A stretch of DNA of 64,000 nucleotides from Streptomyces olivochromogenes. GTDB taxonomy: Bacteria > Actinomycetota > Actinomycetes > Streptomycetales > Streptomycetaceae. The translations under genes were made by a program, and so were the position numbers. The notes beneath the pieces are model-generated. The model had not been told where the DNA came from, ran no database searches, and was given only the letters and a program-made list of their open reading frames with translations. Location: NCBI RefSeq assembly GCF_001514115.1, contig NZ_KQ948463.1, positions 186,001 through 250,000 of the forward strand, written 5' to 3'. Positions 1 to 8,291 of the stretch are shown piece by piece. Within the stretch, counting starts at the first letter, position 1. Each line of letters opens with the position of its first letter.

Positions 1-1
1 G

Positions 2-1216
2 CTGGCGACCGTGCCCTGGACCCAGTGGCTGACGCTGGGGTTCCAGATCATGCCGCTGTTCTTCCTCGCCGGGGGCCATGCGGCGGGCGGCAGTTGGGCG
101 CGGGCCCGGGCGGCGGGCGGTACGGCCGCCGGATGGGTCGGAGCGCGGGCGCTGCGGCTGCTGCTTCCGGCCGCCGTGTACAGCGGACTTGTGCTGTCCG
201 CCGTAGGGATCTGCTCGGCGGTCGGCGTGGACCCGAACACCCTTGAACTGGTGGGCTGGGCGATGGCGATGCAGTTCTGGTTCCTTCCGGTGTATCTGCT
301 CCTCAGCGCTCTGACCCCGCCGCTGCACGCGGCGCACCGGCGCTGGGGGCTCCTCGTCCCGGTGGCGATGGGCGCGGTCGCCCTCGTGGCCGACACCCTG
401 GTGGTGACGGTGCACACGCCGTACGTCGGACTGCTCGACTACGTGCTCGTCTGGGGCGTGGCCTACCAACTGGGTTTCTGCTGGCGGGACGGCCTGCTGA
501 CGGAGCGCCGGCCGCTCCCGGCGGCGCTGGCGGCGGGCGGCGGGCTGGCCTTCACCGCGCTGATCACCCTCGGGCCGTTCCCGGTCAGTCTGATCCTGGT
601 GACCGGGCAGACCCCGAGCAACACCGATCCGCCGTCGGCGGCAATGCTGGCGTGGGCGGTGGCCCAGGTCGGCCTGTGCCTGCTGGCCGCGCCCGCGGTA
701 CGACGGCTGCTGGACCGCGAGCGGGTGTGGCGGGCGGTGCGCCCCGTGGGCGGCGCCAGCATGACGCTGTATCTGTGGCACATGCTGCCGGTGCTGATCG
801 TCGCCGCCGCGTTCTATCTGACCGGCCTCGCGCCCGAACCCACCCTCGGGTCCGCGGCCTGGTGGGGACTCCGGTTGCCGTGGCTCCTCGTGCTCGGCGT
901 CGTCCTGACCGGTGTCGTGCGGGCGCTGCGTCCCCTGGAGCGCGGGCTGAGCCTCCTCTACGAACGGACGCGCCCGGACGCCGACTTCTCCCGCTCCTCC
1001 GGCTCCTCCCTCTCCTGGCTGCCCTGGCTCGGTCTGGCGGCGAGCGTCACCGCCCTGACCCGCTTCGCCACCCGGGGCTTCGCCCCCGACGGCCGGTTCC
1101 CCGTCCTGCCCTCGCTGGGCCTGCTGTTGGGCACGACGCTGCTGACCGCACGTCGCCGGACGACAACCGACCGGGACACCGGGGAGCCCAAGGAGGCTCT
1201 GAGAGAGGCCGCCTGA
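2..1216 (+). CDS. Acyltransferase-3 family membrane protein (5' end outside window)
   Basis: The frame is open to the left edge, so the true start lies upstream and a GTG at 11 is probably internal. The visible 404 codons form many hydrophobic segments from the first residues on, with a motif QIMPLFFLAGG near the N-terminus as in acyltransferase-3 (OafA/NodX-like) integral membrane enzymes, which move acyl groups onto sugars, glycans or lipids. The C-terminus ends in a short charged, basic tail. The expected N-terminal helix with the catalytic histidine would be outside the window, so activity cannot be judged. It is separated by about 150 bp from the next gene. Confidence 0.7.
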   Translation: MATVPWTQWLTLGFQIMPLFFLAGGHAAGGSWARARAAGGTAAGWVGARALRLLLPAAVYSGLVLSAVGICSAVGVDPNTLELVGWAMAMQFWFLPVYLLLSALTPPLHAAHRRWGLLVPVAMGAVALVADTLVVTVHTPYVGLLDYVLVWGVAYQLGFCWRDGLLTERRPLPAALAAGGGLAFTALITLGPFPVSLILVTGQTPSNTDPPSAAMLAWAVAQVGLCLLAAPAVRRLLDRERVWRAVRPVGGASMTLYLWHMLPVLIVAAAFYLTGLAPEPTLGSAAWWGLRLPWLLVLGVVLTGVVRALRPLERGLSLLYERTRPDADFSRSSGSSLSWLPWLGLAASVTALTRFATRGFAPDGRFPVLPSLGLLLGTTLLTARRRTTTDRDTGEPKEALREAA

Positions 1217-1368
1217 CGCGACGTCGGGACCCGTCGGCGGGTCGGGCGGCAGACTGCGGCAGATCGGGCGGTCGGGCGGTCGGCAGATTTCAGGACTTTC
1301 CCCGTGTCGCCCATGGCTTCGTGGAAGGCTGATCGGTCCGGTCAGAGCCGTCCGAGGAGCTCTCTTTG

Positions 1369-3579
1369 GTGCACATCGCGAAGGAAGACGCCGAGATCAT
1401 CCGACGGGGCTGCGGTCCCGGGGTCGTCGAGGAACTCATCGACTGGGCGCGGGAGGAGGGGCTGACGGCACTGTATGTGCGGCGCCCCCTGTGGAGTGTG
1501 CCCGGCAGAAGCTACACGGGCGCCTCGCTCCTCGCGGTGGAATGCGCGCCTCCGGCCCGGATGCTCATCGTCAAGGTCCTCCCCGCCGGCGCGTCCGCCC
1601 GCGAACCCGGGGCGCTGAGCGCGGCGCTGGACGCGGCCCCGGACTTCGCCCGGCGTCACCTGGTGGGACAGCCGTTCCCCGCCCGGGGCCTTCCGGACGG
1701 TCGGACCCTCATGTTCCAGGAAGCGGCGGGCGACAGCCTGCGGAACAGCACGCCGTTGGGTTCGCTCGACGGCGAGGAGGCCGACCACGTGCTCGCGGAG
1801 GTCGTGCGCGGGTTGCTGACCGAGTGGAACGGTCCCACCGAGGAGCGGGCACAGGCCGCCGTCCCCGAGCCGGTGACCGCCTCGGAGTTCCTGCGCGCCG
1901 AACTGGGCGACGCCTGGGAGGGCGGCGGTTCGGTCCGGGCCTGGGGTCGCGGCCTGGGCATCCTGGAACACTCGCCGCCCTGGGTCTACAGCGACGGACT
2001 GCGCCTGCCCAACCCCTACCTGATGGTGACCGGCGGCTCCACCGCGCTGCCCGATCCCTCCGTACGCGTGCTGCGCGGCCGCGCCCACGGCGATCTGCAC
2101 CTGGACAACATCATCGTGTCCCGCCGGGAGAAGGAGATCCGCGCGGGCGAGTACCGCCTGATCGATCTGTGCACCTTCCGCGAACGGGCCTCGCTCGGCC
2201 GCGATCTCGCGACGCTGCTGCTGTCCGCCCTGGTCCCCCACATCCGGCACCCCCTGCCGCCGGACCAGCGCCACGCCCTTCTCCGGTTCGTGGTCGACCC
2301 GGCCGCCACGCATCGCGCCGAGATCGTGCCGAAGGCGGCGGCGCGGGTGGCCGCCGTCCGGGACACGGCGCTGCGGATCATGCGCGAGCGGCGCTGGAGC
2401 GACTCCTGGGAACTTCAGTTCCTGCTCTCGCTCCAGGCCCAGGCGCTGCTGTTCACCTCGTACACCGACCTCGGCGACACCGGTCGTACGTGGTGCGCGC
2501 GGCTCGCTGCGCACGCGGCCGGAGAACTGCTGGGGCGTACCGCCGTGGACGGGACGGCGGATCGGCCGCATGTGCGGGCCGCCAGGGATTCGTTCGAGAT
2601 GCCCGGACTGACCGGGCCGCGCGCGCCGGCGGCCCCCGCCTTCGTACCGGACCAGGCGCCCCGCCGGAAGCTGTGGAGTGCGGAGTCGGGGGTGCGGGAC
2701 AAGGAGGCCGTGGTCGGGTTCGGACCGGACCACACGGTCGTGGTCGTGGACGGGCGCGGAGGCGTCGGGCGGTGGACCGTCTCGGGTGAGGAACTGCCCG
2801 GCGTCGGGGGCCGGTCACCGGAGCTGCGGCTCGGGCACCAGGCCCTGGTGGCCTCCCTGACCCACAGCGTCGTCGCGGCCCGTCCGGAGGCACTGGACAT
2901 CGCACACTTCCCCCGGGACGGCGGCGTGCGGCGCGCGGACCCGGTCCGCCTCGGTACCGATCACTTCCTGGTGACCAGCGGCGGCGACATCCTGGCGACG
3001 CACGACAAGAGGCGGCTGACGGTACGGAGGTTCGACGACGGGACGCCGATCGAGTCCGTCGTGTGCCCGCCGGCCCTGGCGGCGAGCGCTGTCAGCACCG
3101 ACGGTTCCGTGATCGCCATGGCGAGTTCGAGGAGGGTCCACATTCACCGGAGGGGCGGCGAGCCACTGGTGAAGGAGACCGAGAACAGCCTGCCGTACGC
3201 CAGGAACCGGCTCCTGCGCGCGGCGCTGCCCGACCCCGGGTGCTGGCTGGCGGTCTCCCCGTCCGGCGGCCACGTGGGGTGCGTGACCTTCGCGGAGGTC
3301 GTGGTGTGGAGCGTCGACGACGACAAGGAGGTCTACCGCAGACCGCTGGGAGACCGGGAGAGCCTCGAAGGACTCGGTGCGGCACAGATGCGTCTGGTGT
3401 GTACGGACACGGGCACCCTGCTCTGGCTCAAGCGCGGCCGGCTCGTGTGCCCCACCGTCGGACCGGCCGGGACCCAGCTTCAACAGTCCGGCTACTACAA
3501 CGACTTCGCCGCCACCCGTGACGGACGGCGGATCGCGACGCTCGACACCACGGGCCGGCTGGACGTGTGGGAGACCTGA
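1369..3579 (+). CDS. Kinase-fold (APH-like) protein fused to a C-terminal beta-propeller-like region
   Basis: A 736-residue cytoplasmic protein. I chose GTG 1369, 9 nt after a GAGGAG ribosome binding site; a TTG three bases earlier is possible. The middle of the first half holds RGRAHGDLHLDNIIVS and then RLIDLCTF about 25 residues later. These match the Brenner-type catalytic loop (HGDLHxxN) and the metal-binding aspartate of aminoglycoside/choline-kinase-fold phosphotransferases. An N-terminal IVKVLP may be the ATP lysine strand. From about residue 440 to the end the sequence shows short repeating beta-rich blocks (VVVDGRGGVGRWTV, VVVWSVDDDKEVYR, ATLDTTGRLDVWE) like WD40 blades. No neighbour explains the substrate. 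A protein kinase role with a propeller scaffold is an inference. Confidence 0.65.
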   Translation: MHIAKEDAEIIRRGCGPGVVEELIDWAREEGLTALYVRRPLWSVPGRSYTGASLLAVECAPPARMLIVKVLPAGASAREPGALSAALDAAPDFARRHLVGQPFPARGLPDGRTLMFQEAAGDSLRNSTPLGSLDGEEADHVLAEVVRGLLTEWNGPTEERAQAAVPEPVTASEFLRAELGDAWEGGGSVRAWGRGLGILEHSPPWVYSDGLRLPNPYLMVTGGSTALPDPSVRVLRGRAHGDLHLDNIIVSRREKEIRAGEYRLIDLCTFRERASLGRDLATLLLSALVPHIRHPLPPDQRHALLRFVVDPAATHRAEIVPKAAARVAAVRDTALRIMRERRWSDSWELQFLLSLQAQALLFTSYTDLGDTGRTWCARLAAHAAGELLGRTAVDGTADRPHVRAARDSFEMPGLTGPRAPAAPAFVPDQAPRRKLWSAESGVRDKEAVVGFGPDHTVVVVDGRGGVGRWTVSGEELPGVGGRSPELRLGHQALVASLTHSVVAARPEALDIAHFPRDGGVRRADPVRLGTDHFLVTSGGDILATHDKRRLTVRRFDDGTPIESVVCPPALAASAVSTDGSVIAMASSRRVHIHRRGGEPLVKETENSLPYARNRLLRAALPDPGCWLAVSPSGGHVGCVTFAEVVVWSVDDDKEVYRRPLGDRESLEGLGAAQMRLVCTDTGTLLWLKRGRLVCPTVGPAGTQLQQSGYYNDFAATRDGRRIATLDTTGRLDVWET

Positions 3580-3600
3580 CGGCGACCGGGGCACGGAGAC

Positions 3601-3662
3601 GTGCGGGAAAGGCCTCCGAAGGGGGCACCGGGGCGTGCGGGAACACCTTCCGAAGGGGGCGC
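3601..3662. repeat. Two imperfect 28-bp direct repeats
   Basis: Copies at 3601-3628 and 3635-3662 share GTGCGGGAA and TCCGAAGGGGGC, with five differences in 28 positions. They follow the kinase/propeller gene directly. This 339-bp gap (3580-3918) otherwise holds a possible promoter and an 8-bp repeat tract, listed separately, and no convincing gene. Confidence 0.6.
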
Positions 3663-3763
3663 GCGGTGGCACACATCCTCTCCAGCACGCGCCCCTTGTG
3701 AAACGCACTCCGATTGCCGGAGCGGAAGTGCCGAGCGTGCCCACACGCCGCCTTTCGGCTGAC

Positions 3764-3778
3764 TAGCGTGACCGTCAC
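3764..3778 (+). promoter_or_regulatory. Possible promoter -10 and overlapping 11-bp palindrome
   Basis: TAGCGT (3764-3769) fits the TANNNT -10 pattern. A palindrome GTGACCGTCAC (3768-3778) overlaps its end and would sit at the start point. No clear -35 is visible. It lies 140 bp before the NPCBM-type gene. Confidence 0.3.
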
Positions 3779-3859
3779 ATTTTGTGTCCGGGCGGGCCGA
3801 CTTGGCCTGCCCGGACGCATGTCACCAGCACGCGAACCGGGACGCGACCGGTCCCGGCC

Positions 3860-3899
3860 GGTCCGTCGGTCCGTCAGTCCGCCGGTCCGCCGCTCCGCC
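3860..3899 (+). repeat. Five 8-bp tandem units, GGTCCGTC type
   Basis: Units read GGTCCGTC, GGTCCGTC, AGTCCGCC, GGTCCGCC, GCTCCGCC. The tract ends just before the GAGGGA ribosome binding site of the gene at 3919. The same unit recurs at 14132-14163 in an equivalent position. Confidence 0.65.
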
Positions 3900-3918
3900 G
3901 CTCCACAGAGGGACAACT

Positions 3919-4638
3919 GTGAATCTCGACAAGCAACAACGGGACGCCCCCGAGCCGCCGCCCGCTCCACGCCGTCAGCGGGGTATTCCGCGGTGGGTCG
4001 AACTGCTCGTCCTCGCCGCGACGGCCGTGGGCGGCTTCTTCGGCGGTCAGGTGGTCGTGATCAACAAGGATTCCGGCGGCGACGCGAAGCCGTCGGCCCA
4101 GGCCACCGTGACCGCGACCGTGACAGCCACCTCGACCGTCACGGCGAGCCCCTCCGAGACCACTCTCGCCGAGGGCGAGACACCCACCGACGACCCGAGC
4201 GCCCCCTCCGGGAGCCCCGCCCCGGGCCGACGGACCTTCCTCGCGGACCTGGGCGTGGTGGACGGCGGGGGCTCGGTGAACGCCTCCCCCGCCACGCTGC
4301 TCGGCCGGAGTTACCCGAAGGCCGTCCGGCTCAACTGTGACGAGGCCGGAAAGAGCGCCGTGTACAACGTCAGCGGCTACAAGACCCTCCAGGCCTCGGT
4401 GGGCATCGCCTCCGATTCGTACAACGCCATCGGGTCGGTCGGCTCCGTCTCCGTGACCAGCGCCTCCGGGAACCCGATCGGCCGCCCCGTGGAGACCCGT
4501 TCCAGCTCCGTCACGAAGCTCTCGGTCGACATCTCCGGGCAGGACCAGGTGAAGATCACCTGTGTCATGACGAAGACCGGCTCGGAGGGCATGTCCTACT
4601 TCACCACGGCACTGGGAGACGCCGTCCTGATCGCCTGA
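3919..4638 (+). CDS. Membrane-anchored NPCBM-type carbohydrate-binding-like protein
   Basis: The start is GTG 3919, 5 nt after GAGGGA; longer in-frame starts would translate the 8-bp repeat tract. The 239-residue product has a proline-rich cytoplasmic N-terminus, one membrane segment near residues 25-50, and a Thr/Ser/Val-rich linker of repeated TVTAT-like blocks. Its extracellular domain begins at FLADLGVV and contains GRSYPKAVRLNC and GYKTLQASVGI, followed by conserved beta strands. That pattern matches the NPCBM (novel putative carbohydrate-binding module) fold. Two cysteines in the domain could form a disulfide. It probably binds a glycan or envelope ligand. No catalytic domain is present. 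It stands alone between two intergenic regions. Confidence 0.65.
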   Translation: MNLDKQQRDAPEPPPAPRRQRGIPRWVELLVLAATAVGGFFGGQVVVINKDSGGDAKPSAQATVTATVTATSTVTASPSETTLAEGETPTDDPSAPSGSPAPGRRTFLADLGVVDGGGSVNASPATLLGRSYPKAVRLNCDEAGKSAVYNVSGYKTLQASVGIASDSYNAIGSVGSVSVTSASGNPIGRPVETRSSSVTKLSVDISGQDQVKITCVMTKTGSEGMSYFTTALGDAVLIA

Positions 4639-4765
4639 CCGCGCCCGCTCGCACGGTCGGCACGACCCGGCGCACGTTCGGTATTTCGAGAGTTTCAGCC
4701 CGCGAGGAGTCCCCTGGACTTCCGTCAATCCTTTCCCCTTCACGTCGTATTGAGGCGGGCTTAGT

Positions 4766-4783
4766 GTAGAAAGCGTTTGCTAC
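4766..4783. promoter_or_regulatory. Probable LacI-family operator
   Basis: The 18-bp imperfect palindrome GTAGAAAGCGTTTGCTAC is centred on CG and has 14 of 18 positions symmetric, the usual form for LacI/GalR operators. It sits 81 bp before the LacI-type gene and suggests autoregulation. Confidence 0.55.
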
Positions 4784-4863
4784 GCGGTCGCGGTGCGGTC
4801 GCGCGAGCAGTGCTGTTCGAAACTTTCGACGGGCCCTCGGGCGGGCCGGGGAGGCGGGCTCTC

Positions 4864-5940
4864 ATGGTGCGTACGGGAAGCGTGGCCGGGCCGACGCTGG
4901 CGGTCGTCGCCCGTGCGGCGGGGGTCTCGGTGCCGACGGCGTCGAAGGTGGTCAACGGCCGGGAGGACGTCGCACCGGAGACCCGCCGCCGGGTCACCGA
5001 GGCGCTCGACCGGCTCGGCTACGTCCGCAGACCCCGCTTCGAGGCGGCAAAGCCGCCGGGGCTGGTCGACCTCGTGGTGCACTCGCTGGAGAGCTCCGCG
5101 TCGGGCGCGGTGCTGCACGGGGTGGAGGGCGCGGCGCACGACGCGGGCCTGGAGGTGGTCGTCTCGGCCGGCCTGCCCCGGACCGGGGGCGGGCGCCCGG
5201 AGCGCGACTGGCTGGACAAGCTCACCACGCGGGGCTCGGCGGGCGTGCTGTTCAACCTGGCCGAGCTCACCTCGTCCCAGTACGCCTGGCTGGAGCAGCA
5301 CCGCATCCCGTTCGTGATGATCGACCCGGTGCTCGAACCGCCGCCCGGTGTGGTGTCGGTGGGTGCGGCCAACTGGCAGGGCGGGGTGCTGGCGACGGAA
5401 CATCTCCTCTCCCTCGGCCACGAACGCATCGGCGTCATCGGTGGCTTCCGCCGCAGGATGTGGGGCGGCGCCCGGGTCGCGGGTCACCGCTCGGCCCTCG
5501 CCTCGGCCGGGATCGGGCACCGCCCCGAGTACGTCCGTTACGGCGGCTTCAGCGAGACCGGCGCCCACCGCCGCATGCGGGAACTCCTCGACCTCCCCGA
5601 GCCGCCCACCGCCGTCTTCGTCTGCTCCGACCGGATGGCTCTCGGCGCCTACCAGGCCTTGTCCGAGCGGGAGTTGCGCGTCCCGGACGACTTCAGCGTG
5701 GTCGGCTTCGACGACCTTCCCGAGTCGCGCTGGGCCACCCCGGCCCTCACCACCGTGCGCCAGCCGCTCTCCGAGATGGCCGCGACGGCACTGCGCCTGC
5801 TCGTGCGAATGATGGCGGGCGAGCAACCCGAGGGCACACGTACGGAGTTGTCGACGCGTCTGGTGGTACGGGCGAGTACGGGGCCGGTACCGAGCGGTCG
5901 GAGGGCGGCCGAATCCCTCAGAGGGCGGCCGCCCAGGTGA
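4864..5940 (+). CDS. LacI/GalR-family transcriptional regulator
   Basis: A 358-residue DNA-binding repressor. I chose ATG 4864, 9 nt after GGGGAGG; a longer in-frame version lacks a ribosome site. The N-terminal helix-turn-helix is clear (TLAVVARAAGVSVPTASKVV, then LDRLGYV hinge region). The rest is a periplasmic-binding-protein-like sensor domain, with VIGGFRR, VFVCSDRMALGAYQAL and VGFDDLPESRWATPALTTV blocks typical of sugar-responsive repressors. The 18-bp palindrome upstream is a likely target. The last 23 bp overlap the convergent ThuA-like gene. The effector is unknown; by family it should be a sugar. Confidence 0.9.
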   Translation: MVRTGSVAGPTLAVVARAAGVSVPTASKVVNGREDVAPETRRRVTEALDRLGYVRRPRFEAAKPPGLVDLVVHSLESSASGAVLHGVEGAAHDAGLEVVVSAGLPRTGGGRPERDWLDKLTTRGSAGVLFNLAELTSSQYAWLEQHRIPFVMIDPVLEPPPGVVSVGAANWQGGVLATEHLLSLGHERIGVIGGFRRRMWGGARVAGHRSALASAGIGHRPEYVRYGGFSETGAHRRMRELLDLPEPPTAVFVCSDRMALGAYQALSERELRVPDDFSVVGFDDLPESRWATPALTTVRQPLSEMAATALRLLVRMMAGEQPEGTRTELSTRLVVRASTGPVPSGRRAAESLRGRPPR

Positions 5941-6571
5941 TGCCGCCGAGCAGATGCGCACGGAAGTCGGGGTCCTCGTACGCCTCCGGGGCGTGCCCGA
6001 GCGCGGTGTAGAAGACCCGTCCCGCGCCTTGTTCCCTGCACCACACGAGGGGATGGTCCCGGCCCATGCCTCCGCCCTCGTACGAGGATTCGTCGGCGGA
6101 GGCGAGAACGCGGACCGCGTCGCGCGGGTTGGCGCGGAAGTCGTACCACTCGTCGGTGAACTCCCAGACGGTGGGCAGGTGTTGGGTCGCGGGATGTCCG
6201 CGGTCCTCGACGACGGCCTTGCCCGGCTGGTACTCCGGGTGCCGGTCGAAGCGCGCGCCGAGGAGTTCGCCGTAGTACGGCCAGTCGTACTCGGTGCAGG
6301 CGGCGGCGTGCACTCCGACGAACCCGCCGCCGCCCTCGACGTACGCCGCGAGCCGGGTCCGTCCGGGCGGGGTCAGCACGTCCCCGCTGGTGGAGAGGAA
6401 GACGACCGTCGCGTACGGGTCGAGGGGCGTCTCGAACGCGGCCGGGTCCTCGGTGGCGTCGACGTCGAAGCCGTGGGCCGCGCCCAGGGAGCGTACGGCG
6501 GCGACGGCAGCCGGGATGGAGTCGTGCCGGTAGTCGGCGGTGCGGGTGTAGACGAGAACACGGGTGGTCAT
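5918..6571 (-). CDS. ThuA-like domain protein
   Basis: A 217-residue protein of the ThuA family, a class-I glutamine-amidotransferase-like fold named from trehalose utilisation in rhizobia. Visible family features are the N-terminal VLVYTRTADYRHDSIPAA, VVFLSTSGDVLT, YVEGGGGFVGVHAAA and the C-terminal REQGAGRVFYTALGH. There is no signal peptide, so it should be cytoplasmic. It is convergent with the LacI gene and overlaps its 3' end. A TAGGCT hexamer 7 nt before the ATG suggests a leaderless transcript. The biochemical role of ThuA proteins is not settled; a link to sugar metabolism is inferred from family and neighbour. Confidence 0.85.
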   Translation of the reverse strand: MTTRVLVYTRTADYRHDSIPAAVAAVRSLGAAHGFDVDATEDPAAFETPLDPYATVVFLSTSGDVLTPPGRTRLAAYVEGGGGFVGVHAAACTEYDWPYYGELLGARFDRHPEYQPGKAVVEDRGHPATQHLPTVWEFTDEWYDFRANPRDAVRVLASADESSYEGGGMGRDHPLVWCREQGAGRVFYTALGHAPEAYEDPDFRAHLLGGITWAAAL

Positions 6572-6578
6572 GGGCGCG

Positions 6579-6584
6579 AGCCTA
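6579..6584 (-). promoter_or_regulatory. -10 hexamer of a probable leaderless promoter (ThuA-like gene)
   Basis: TAGGCT on the minus strand ends 7 nt before the ATG at 6571, so transcription would begin at or next to the start codon. Confidence 0.45.
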
Positions 6585-6671
6585 GGGCCGGGGATCGTCT
6601 TCGGCGTCGTTGTCGGGTGCCCCGTCCCCCCGTCGACGGCACGTCACCCGGTCCACGGGCGCCGTGGCTGT

Positions 6672-7253
6672 TCACGCCGGTGGCAGGACGGCTGCGAGTT
6701 CGGCGTCGCTCGGGCGGTGGGCGGCGTGGAGGGCGGAGCGCAGGACGGCCCGCGTCACCTTCGTCGCGTCACCGCTCACTTTCAGCACATGGCCCTTCTC
6801 GACGAGCGCGTACTCGTGCCGGCCCCCACCGGCGCGGTACCACGCGTCGCCGTCCCGCTCACACACCGTCCGCTCGCCCGCCATGCCGCCGACCGGCTGC
6901 TTCGGGCAGGACCGCGCCGTCATCGTGCCCCGTTCCACGGACAGTTGGATCTGGGCGTTGGTCTCCTTCGCCCAGTACACGCCGGAGAAGCCGTCGTCGC
7001 CGTACACGCCGACCGACTGCTGGGCGAGGGTGAAGCCGGGAGCCTTCGTGACGTACACGAGCTCCGGTGCGATCCCCAACGCACTCACACGCGCGTCGAG
7101 TTCGGCCCGGCTCGGCACGGCGACCGACGCCGACGCCGACGCCGACGAGTCCACCCCGGTCCCGGCCCCCGCCTTCTGCGTCCCACACCCTGTCAGCAGT
7201 ACGGGAATCAGCAGCGCCACCGGGAGCAACAGCACGCGCACAGGTCGGATCAT
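6672..7253 (-). CDS. Secreted lipoprotein of unknown function
   Basis: A 193-residue protein starting at ATG 7253 (MIRPVRVLLLPVALL). A hydrophobic signal peptide leads to the lipobox LLTGC near residue 21, so it should be lipid-anchored outside the membrane. After an Ala/Ser-rich linker the domain contains one cysteine pair candidate (TARSCPKQ and RTVCERDGD) and ends in PSDAELAAVLPP. No recognised catalytic motif is visible and I cannot assign a family with confidence. It is followed on the same strand by nothing within 100 bp. The start is supported by the signal peptide; a longer in-frame version has no such signal at its end. Confidence 0.7.
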   Translation of the reverse strand: MIRPVRVLLLPVALLIPVLLTGCGTQKAGAGTGVDSSASASASVAVPSRAELDARVSALGIAPELVYVTKAPGFTLAQQSVGVYGDDGFSGVYWAKETNAQIQLSVERGTMTARSCPKQPVGGMAGERTVCERDGDAWYRAGGGRHEYALVEKGHVLKVSGDATKVTRAVLRSALHAAHRPSDAELAAVLPPA

Positions 7254-7326
7254 GGCGCCCATCCTGCCGCACTGGTGTTCCACAGGTGTGCGGCAGTGCG
7301 GATACACGTCAGTGCACGGCTGCACG

Positions 7327-7728
7327 TCAGTGCACGGCGATGAAGACGCCCACCGCGAGGAAGGCCGCTGCCGCGCACGCCATGACGACCACCGGTCCCG
7401 TCGTGTGCCGCCACATCCGCACCCTGGCCCGCTGCGGGTTGTGCGGCGGATAGATCACGGGCACGGTCAGCCCGGTGGCGAGCCCCATTCCGGATCCGCG
7501 CATCCGGGGCTTGAACTCCACTCGGTGACCCCGGTGGTCCAGGAACTCGATGACCGGCACCCATTCCGGCCCGTCCTCACTGCTGACGCGGACGTTGTCG
7601 ACCACGACGCCGTGGGTGTGGTGCCCGTGACGGCGCAACCGGCGCATCTGGACGCCTTCCGAGAGCGCGCAGCCGAGGAGGAACACGCCGGCTCCCCCGC
7701 ACATGACGGCCCCGAGTGTGCCCGACAT
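7327..7728 (-). CDS. DUF3592-type membrane protein
   Basis: A 133-residue protein starting at ATG 7728, preceded by a GGAGGG ribosome site. It has an N-terminal membrane segment (about residues 3-23), a beta-rich extramembrane core (GVVVDNVRV, WVPVIEFLDHRGHRVEF) and a C-terminal membrane segment (VVVMACAAAAFLAVGVFIAV). This two-helix layout with a central beta domain fits DUF3592 proteins. The function is unknown. It is upstream of the lipoprotein gene, 73 bp away on the same strand, so they may be co-transcribed. Confidence 0.7.
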   Translation of the reverse strand: MSGTLGAVMCGGAGVFLLGCALSEGVQMRRLRRHGHHTHGVVVDNVRVSSEDGPEWVPVIEFLDHRGHRVEFKPRMRGSGMGLATGLTVPVIYPPHNPQRARVRMWRHTTGPVVVMACAAAAFLAVGVFIAVH

Positions 7729-7874
7729 GCCTTCGCCTTCCCTCCACACCGGTAACCCGTACTTGATCTGTCCCGGCCACAGGAGACGCGCTCTTTCGTG
7801 AGTTCGGTTCCCGTCCCTCCGCCCGCGGAGGGACTCTGTCCGATTCGTTCAAGACCCGTTTCCCGCGCCCTGCC

Positions 7875-7880
7875 TACGGT
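7875..7880 (+). promoter_or_regulatory. -10 hexamer of a probable leaderless promoter (VOC gene)
   Basis: TACGGT ends 6 nt before the ATG at 7887, and no Shine-Dalgarno sequence is present. Confidence 0.45.
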
Positions 7881-7886
7881 GTCCCC

Positions 7887-8291
7887 ATGACTCCACGATT
7901 CGCCGTGATCGGCCTGGTCGCCTCCGACATGGCCGCCACGCTCGCCTTCTACCGCCGCCTCGGGCTCGTCTTCCCCGAGGGCGCCGAGGACCAGCCGCAC
8001 GTCGAGGCCGAACTGCCCGGCGGGTCCCGGCTGGCGATCGACACCGAGGAGACGATCCGTTCGTTCCACGCGGGGTGGCGGCCGCCTGCCGACGGGGGCG
8101 GCCGGACGTCGCTCGCCTTCGGCTGCAACGCCCCGGCGGAGGTCGACTCCGTCTACGAGGACCTGGTCGGCGCCGGGTACCACGGCGAGCTCAAGCCGTG
8201 GGACGCCTTCTGGGGGATGCGGTACGCGGTCGTGCACGACCCGGACGGCAATGGTGTCGACCTGTTCGCGCCGCTACCCGCGCCCGAGTAG
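7887..8291 (+). CDS. VOC (glyoxalase/bleomycin-resistance) family protein
   Basis: A 134-residue vicinal-oxygen-chelate protein. Paired beta-alpha-beta-beta-beta modules are visible, from FAVIGLVASDMAATLAFYRRLG to YAVVHDPDGNGVDLFAPLP. The LGLVFPEG and DPDGNGVDLF blocks are classic for the family. Such proteins are metal-dependent lyases, isomerases or drug-binding proteins; the substrate cannot be predicted. There is no ribosome site, and the promoter hexamer suggests a leaderless mRNA. The 3' end overlaps the convergent AraC-family gene by 18 bp. The two genes are often found side by side in actinobacteria, so the regulator may control it (inference). Confidence 0.85.
   Translation: MTPRFAVIGLVASDMAATLAFYRRLGLVFPEGAEDQPHVEAELPGGSRLAIDTEETIRSFHAGWRPPADGGGRTSLAFGCNAPAEVDSVYEDLVGAGYHGELKPWDAFWGMRYAVVHDPDGNGVDLFAPLPAPE

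Noticed and set aside
463..783. Long reading frames on the opposite strand of the acyltransferase and similar frames throughout
   Set aside because: They are antisense to well-supported genes, with Arg/Pro/Ala-rich translations typical of high-GC shadow frames and no domain.
1217..1368. A regulatory repeat made of two CGGGCGGT units at 1265-1280
   Set aside because: Two 8-bp units in GC-rich DNA are not enough to support a separate feature.
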